Source of the DNA: Pontederia crassipes | Lineage: Eukaryota; Streptophyta; Magnoliopsida; Commelinales; Pontederiaceae | Direction: 5' to 3' | Assembly: GCA_030549335.1 (NCBI GenBank) | Contig: CM060187.1 | Span: 55,138,203-55,202,202, forward strand | Length of the DNA: 64,000 bases | Shown here: positions 61,350-64,000 of the stretch, one piece after another | How positions within the stretch are numbered: position 1 is the stretch's first letter | Layout: each line of letters begins with the position of its first letter | Notes under the pieces: generated by a model | Database searches by the model: none | What the model was told of the DNA's origin: nothing | What the model saw: only the letters and a program-made list of their open reading frames with translations | Position numbers and translations under genes: made by a program

Positions 61350-62943
61350 TCATAATGTGTCATCAAAGATCGTTGAAAGAACAATGCCCTGTACAAATTC
61401 ACTTCTTCGAGTTCTTTCTTTCTGATCCTTCTCAGAGAGAGATGGTTCAAGCCTGAAGAAAAAAATGACCCAATGAACTAGCAAGAAACAGGCAGCTAAT
61501 AAAATATACTTGATGATAAAATATCATATACTAAGAGATAGGTAGGATAAAAGTGGTCGAAACAACAAAACCTCCTAAAAACATTTTGAAAACTTTATAT
61601 GGTGGAAGTTGCTGGTGCCTGGATCACTTCGAAAACATTAAATTCACCTCTGACGAGAACAGTAAAATTCAGAGGAATCATTTTAAGAGACAAAGAAAAA
61701 GGCAACAGCAACAAACATTCCTTTTTAGTACTAAGAGAAGTAGAATCAGAAAACAAGCAACAACAGAAGGCAAAGAAGATTTCCAGTGTATCTTGCATGA
61801 ATATCGATAAAAGCTTCAAGAGAAACAACACAGAATCCACTTGAGAGCAGAACCCTGACAAATCACTCCAAAAAAAACAACACATCCTAATAAAATAAGA
61901 CCTAAATACAAGAACATTTACTTAATGACAAACATTTTAGATCTCGCCCTTCCAAAAATGAATTCACATGTTAAGACGCAGGGGGAAACGTTCAACCGAA
62001 ATGGTTTTTGTCAAGAAAGTTACAACAATCATAGCCAAAGCTTTACAACAAAAAATCATAGTATACATCAAGAGGGCTACCTTAGCATTTGGTCTTATAA
62101 CCTTTTACTATGCCTATCACTCTTGGACATGAGGCAAGAAAAGTATTATTGGTGTTGTTACAAGGTCCAATGCTTGAAATTATTAAGTTGCAAACTACCT
62201 TTTATCCTTTACACGAAATTATGCCAAAGTGACATACTGCATGAGAACTGACAGGACTTTTAAAGACTAGGATATGCCCATCAGTATTACACTTAACCAT
62301 TCATTCTTCAAAAATGTAAGCAAGGATGACAGTGACATTGTACCTCTCGATTAACTTCTCATCTGAGGCCACCTTCACTAGGCTTCCATCATCTAGAGAT
62401 TCTGATTGTATATCTTTAGAAGAATCACCCATAGGCAAAGTGTAAATGAGCGAAGACAGCAATGGATCAGGTGCCGCAGTAGGAGGAATCACAAAAGACC
62501 CTCCAAGAAGTGCTTGCAGATTGCCTTCTCTCAGGTCCTTCCTAAACAAAGAGAGCATATTATGCGATGTAGATGAACCTTTACGGTATCTCCTCCTACG
62601 CTGCATGTGGTGCTAATTAAGGAATTAACATACTAAAGAAGCTACTAAACATAAATCTCCTGTCACTTTCATGGTCCACAAAAGAATAAAGGGAAGAGAA
62701 GTTTTGGGGTACTAAGCTGAGAGGATAAGAAGTACCAGTTTTTCTTACAGTTTCAAAAGTTATGATTTGTAAGTTGCCAAACAAGAAACATAATAACAGA
62801 ATTAATCGGTCCTAAGAAAGGAAATTTGAAAAACAATCACATTCAAAGCTATGACAAAAGGATATTTTAAAAAAGTTTCCATGCTGGGTAGTCATGTGTC
62901 CGACCAAGTCTAACCCCACCCTAGCTGCACATACAGGACAGAC
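61350..62943 (-). CDS. Di19 (dehydration-induced 19) zinc-finger protein, C-terminal part
   Basis: Three exons in view: 62943-62866, 62606-62344, 61452-61350 (stop TGA 61352-61350), 147 residues; earlier exons lie beyond base 64000. The first encodes the second Di19-type C2H2 finger (VCPVCAARVGLDLVGHMTTQH, then GNFFK). The second begins MQRRRRYRKG, a nuclear-localisation-like basic run, followed by NMLSLFRKDLREGNLQALLGG and APDPLLSSLIYTLPMG. The last ends RRSEFVQGIVLSTIFDDTL. These blocks define the Di19 family, nuclear proteins that respond to drought, salt and light and bind DNA in some members. That role is inferred. The second intron is U12-type AT-AC (see separate entry). The third, 62343-61453, is GT-AG. 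Confidence 0.93.
62607..62865 (-). other. U12-type AT-AC intron in the Di19 gene
   Basis: On the minus strand the exon ends AACTTTTTTAAA; the intron starts ATATCCTTTTGTC and ends TTCCTTAATTAGCACCAC before ATGCAGCG. TTCCTTAAT (62624-62616) is 8/9 to the U12 branch site and sits about 10 nt from the end. The join gives GNFFK-MQRRRRYRK, the conserved Di19 sequence. No GT donor is available at that exon end. Confidence 0.92.
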
Positions 62944-64000
62944 CTGCACAAACACATTACAATAACTTTTATTGTTAAGATAAATATTAAAGGTCAGAGC
63001 ATTATGTATTAAACATAAACTAATATAACCAATCGACAATCAAAGTGTAATCCACCACCCCAAAAAATCAAATGCCATCATATTCAGACTAGACAGTGAA
63101 AAATACCATTACCAATATAACAGTTGACAATATGAATGTCCGGTGATACACAAGGCAGTGCACAGAAGGTTACTTGATCTTCTCCACTTAGATATTATAT
63201 ATCAAAGCTGAGAAGTCAATTTTCTAGTTTCCCATGGAAATTCAAAATAAAAGATAATAGCTTCACTTCAGATTCCATATGTTATGAAAATCACACATAA
63301 TTGGTGGTGGGTTTATAACGCTGGACTTGGACAGATGATATTGCATGTCTAATGGATTCAAAAGAAAATAAGAAGTCCACAAACATAAGAAGATGAGATA
63401 TGAACCTAGCTTCTAGCAAAAGATAGCTCAAATTCGAGCTATTAGCCAGGGTGCAATCTCAGAAGGAGGGTAGGCATGCTTTCACACAAATGCAAAGTAT
63501 CACAAACAGCACATCTCATTATATAATCCAAGACTGATTCAAGTACCTGAATTATTTACAGATTTAACCATAATGAAACCATGAACACGTAGCACATTAT
63601 ACTCTTCTAGCAGAGATGGCAACTTTCCAGATCTAATGGCTAATGCTTGAATATCAAACCTCAGATATAAGGCCCCAAAAATTGGGAACACTTCTATCCC
63701 CAGTTCCACCTTCACCAACAACAACTTACACGAGTAAAATTATTTTAAACAGAATATATATGATGGAAACAAATAAGTATATCATGAAACATGCGAGACT
63801 TCTATATCATGAGTTGGACGCCTTGCCGTCGAAAGTAGTTTTCTCTTCCCAAAAAAAGAGCATCTTAATGCAAAGTTCCAGCTATAATGCAAATAACTCA
63901 GTCATCGACTAAGAAAACCGCCATTTTTTTATGCAAGAAACTACTTTTTATTCATAGATTTTATAAAGACAGGAAAGCGCAGTAGATACCCCATTCTTCG
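62944..64000 (-). other. Intron of the Di19 gene, to the right edge
   Basis: The exon at 62943 has a good CAG acceptor. I could not find the expected upstream exon (first Di19 finger, FPCPFC-like) up to 64000, so this is read as one long intron. A 61-residue open frame near 63540-63724 on the minus strand does not resemble Di19. Confidence 0.6.

Noticed and set aside
63539-63724. 61-residue open frame as an upstream Di19 exon
   Set aside because: Lacks the CxxC finger and acidic block expected there and does not join in frame with conserved sequence.
1-64000. tRNA, rRNA and CRISPR arrays
   Set aside because: I saw no cloverleaf with GGTTCGA-type arm, no rRNA core sequence, and no regularly spaced direct repeats with unique spacers.

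Overview
This is nuclear DNA of a flowering plant. The evidence is: intron-rich genes of plant families (CH-domain kinesin-14, Di19 zinc-finger protein, GIS/ZFP-type single C2H2 protein with an EAR motif, plant PP2C, plant RING+PHD protein), a CACTA transposon with plant En/Spm-type coding remnants, L1 LINEs that carry an RNase H domain, TTG-tailed SINEs of the Au kind, and Tourist-like MITEs. GC-rich first exons suggest a monocot, probably not a grass. That last point is inference and not firm.

Layout, left to right. (1) 1-3.8 kb: 5' half of a minus-strand EXD3/Mut-7-like 3'-5' exonuclease gene; its catalytic part lies beyond the left edge. (2) 3.8-24.2 kb: a repeat island made of a Tourist-like MITE caught in a ~0.5-kb tandem duplication, a 5'-truncated LINE split by a solo LTR, a second solo LTR, an unusual inverted-plus-direct array of ~0.54-kb units, a near full-length but decayed L1 LINE, and a 4,059-bp CACTA element with intact ends and a 3-bp target duplication. 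(3) 24.7-25.2 kb: an intronless C2H2 gene. (4) 26.7-28.7 kb: a MITE, a Mutator-like element and a Ty3/gypsy RT fossil. (5) 30.1-34.5 kb: a three-coding-exon RING+PHD gene (1,027 aa). (6) 34.5-44.7 kb: repeats and AT-rich spacer with a SINE, a gypsy gag-protease fossil, MITEs and a GC-rich island. (7) 45.0-52.0 kb: a 19-exon KIN-14 kinesin with calponin-homology domain (997 aa). (8) 54.4-57.5 kb: a seven-exon PP2C (428 aa). (9) 58.9-60.4 kb: a SINE and nested MITEs. (10) 61.3-64.0 kb: 3' part of a minus-strand Di19 gene whose first exons lie beyond the right edge.

The genes are independent housekeeping or regulatory loci, as expected for a plant chromosome; there is no operon-like logic. Exon boundaries were read by eye from splice sites, phase and family conservation. 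All phases close for the kinesin, PP2C, RING+PHD and Di19 models.

The most notable signal is that the kinesin and Di19 genes each contain an intron of the rare U12 AT-AC class: an ATATCCTTTT donor, a U12 branch-site-like motif about 10 nt from the end, and an AC acceptor. Other points worth a look are two SINE copies in opposite orientation in one kinesin intron, truncated at the same base; a MITE family with a doubled left terminal repeat; the inverted/direct array; and the asymmetric subterminal repeats of the CACTA element. I found no clearly new biological system.
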